Shown here: in pieces, positions 63,577 to 64,000 of the stretch
Layout of the letters: every line of letters begins with the position of its first letter
Position numbering within the stretch: the first letter of the stretch is position 1
Assembly (NCBI RefSeq): GCF_022539665.2
Contig: NC_081336.1
Span: forward strand, 7,850,778-7,914,777
From: Daphnia carinata
Taxonomy: Eukaryota; Arthropoda; Branchiopoda; Diplostraca; Daphniidae
Length of the DNA stretch: 64,000 nucleotides
Direction of reading: 5' to 3'
Made by a program: the position numbers and the translations under genes
Notes under the pieces: model-generated
Database searches by the model: none
Seen by the model: only the letters and a program-made list of their open reading frames with translations
What the model was told of the DNA's origin: nothing

Positions 63577-63990
63577 TATCTGGGCTCCCTTCCTTTCCGT
63601 AGCCCCGTTTCCCCTTGACTCATAATAAGCCCGTAGGGGGTCATGCCCCTACTGTACGGTATATATAAAAATAACATATACCGAGGTTTGGAGGGCTCTG
63701 GCCGGAAAGGGGACGTGGGCTGGCCGCTTAGTCCGATGATGTGTTCACGGAGGGCGACGTGGCTACCCACAAATCCGAACTAAAGGTTAATCGCTCCAGT
63801 AAAAATGTTCCAAATCTTCAGCTCTTCTTCCGGCTTCTCTTAGCCAATCACCGGGTAATCTCCCCGGTGGGTCAACAAGGCAGTGTCTCCCCCTGCCTGG
63901 GTTGACGGCAACTTTTGAAAGGGCTACTGTGCCTTTTTAAAGTTGCATAAATAAATCTACTGTGCAGAGATTCGTCAATAAAAATTTTTT
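63577..63990. mobile_element. GC-rich, strongly structured block with an A-rich end; probable 3' end of a retroelement
   Basis: Composition changes abruptly from AT-rich to GC-rich at about 63580. Many hairpins can be drawn: GTAGGGG with CCCCTAC (63634-63652), GGTATAT with ATATACC (63658-63682), CACCGGG with CCCGGTG (63849-63869), GTCAAC..GGCAG with CTGCC..GTTGAC (63871-63906), and GCAACTTT..GAAAGG with CCTTT..AAAGTTGC (63908-63946). AGCCC-CGTTTCCCCTT near 63601 can also pair with AAGGGGACGTGGGCT near 63706. The block ends in an A-rich tail at the window edge. This resembles the 3' end of a non-LTR retrotransposon or a SINE; no coding part is in view. Confidence 0.45.
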
Positions 63991-64000
63991 TTAAAAATAA

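Noticed and set aside
63700-63770. Hammerhead ribozyme-like core around CCGATGATG
   Set aside because: The required CTGATGA and GAAA core elements are not present in the right arrangement.

Overview
The window looks like part of a small arthropod genome, most likely a branchiopod crustacean such as Daphnia. Introns are short (about 60-150 bases), splice sites are canonical GT-AG, the DNA is AT-rich, and large arrays of papain-type (C1A) and astacin-type (M12A) proteases are typical of cladoceran gut enzymes. The species is an inference; no species marker is visible. All gene models below were assembled by hand from splice sites and reading phase.

Left flank (1-6.7 kb): the 3' end of a gene outside the window, then on the minus strand a complete 16-exon gene for the inner-kinetochore protein CENP-I (662 aa) and an unrecognised single-exon gene (172 aa).

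Protease array (6.7-38 kb): nine papain-family genes or remnants and five astacin genes. On the plus strand they alternate: papain A, astacin B, papain C, astacin D, a decayed papain relic, astacin E (broken), papain F (frameshifted), astacin G, astacin H, papain I. This reads as repeated duplication of a papain-astacin pair. Past 26.8 kb the orientation flips and four papain genes of a second subfamily (J-M) lie in tandem on the minus strand. Nearly all papains share one 8-exon, same-phase design, and so do the astacins. The products are secreted zymogens, most simply digestive enzymes: cysteine endopeptidases with I29 inhibitory propeptides and zinc metalloendopeptidases with an aspartate-switch propeptide.

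Right flank (39-60.9 kb): a compact block of housekeeping genes. A 26-exon gene encodes a very large secreted EAR-repeat protein (2042 aa), with an RWDD2 gene nested antisense in its second intron. Then come TFG (ER exit sites), a class I PI3-kinase regulatory subunit (minus), V-ATPase subunit E (minus) divergent from TRAPPC8 (TRAPPIII, 1417 aa), and ANAPC16 (minus, APC/C). The V-ATPase E gene carries a one-base frameshift in an otherwise perfect 226-codon frame. That suggests base-level assembly errors, so the lesions in astacin E and papain F need checking before they are called pseudogenes.

Right end (60.9-64 kb): no genes seen. It holds a fold-back element, a 66-base direct repeat and a GC-rich block rich in strong hairpins that ends in an A-rich tail, probably mobile-element sequence.
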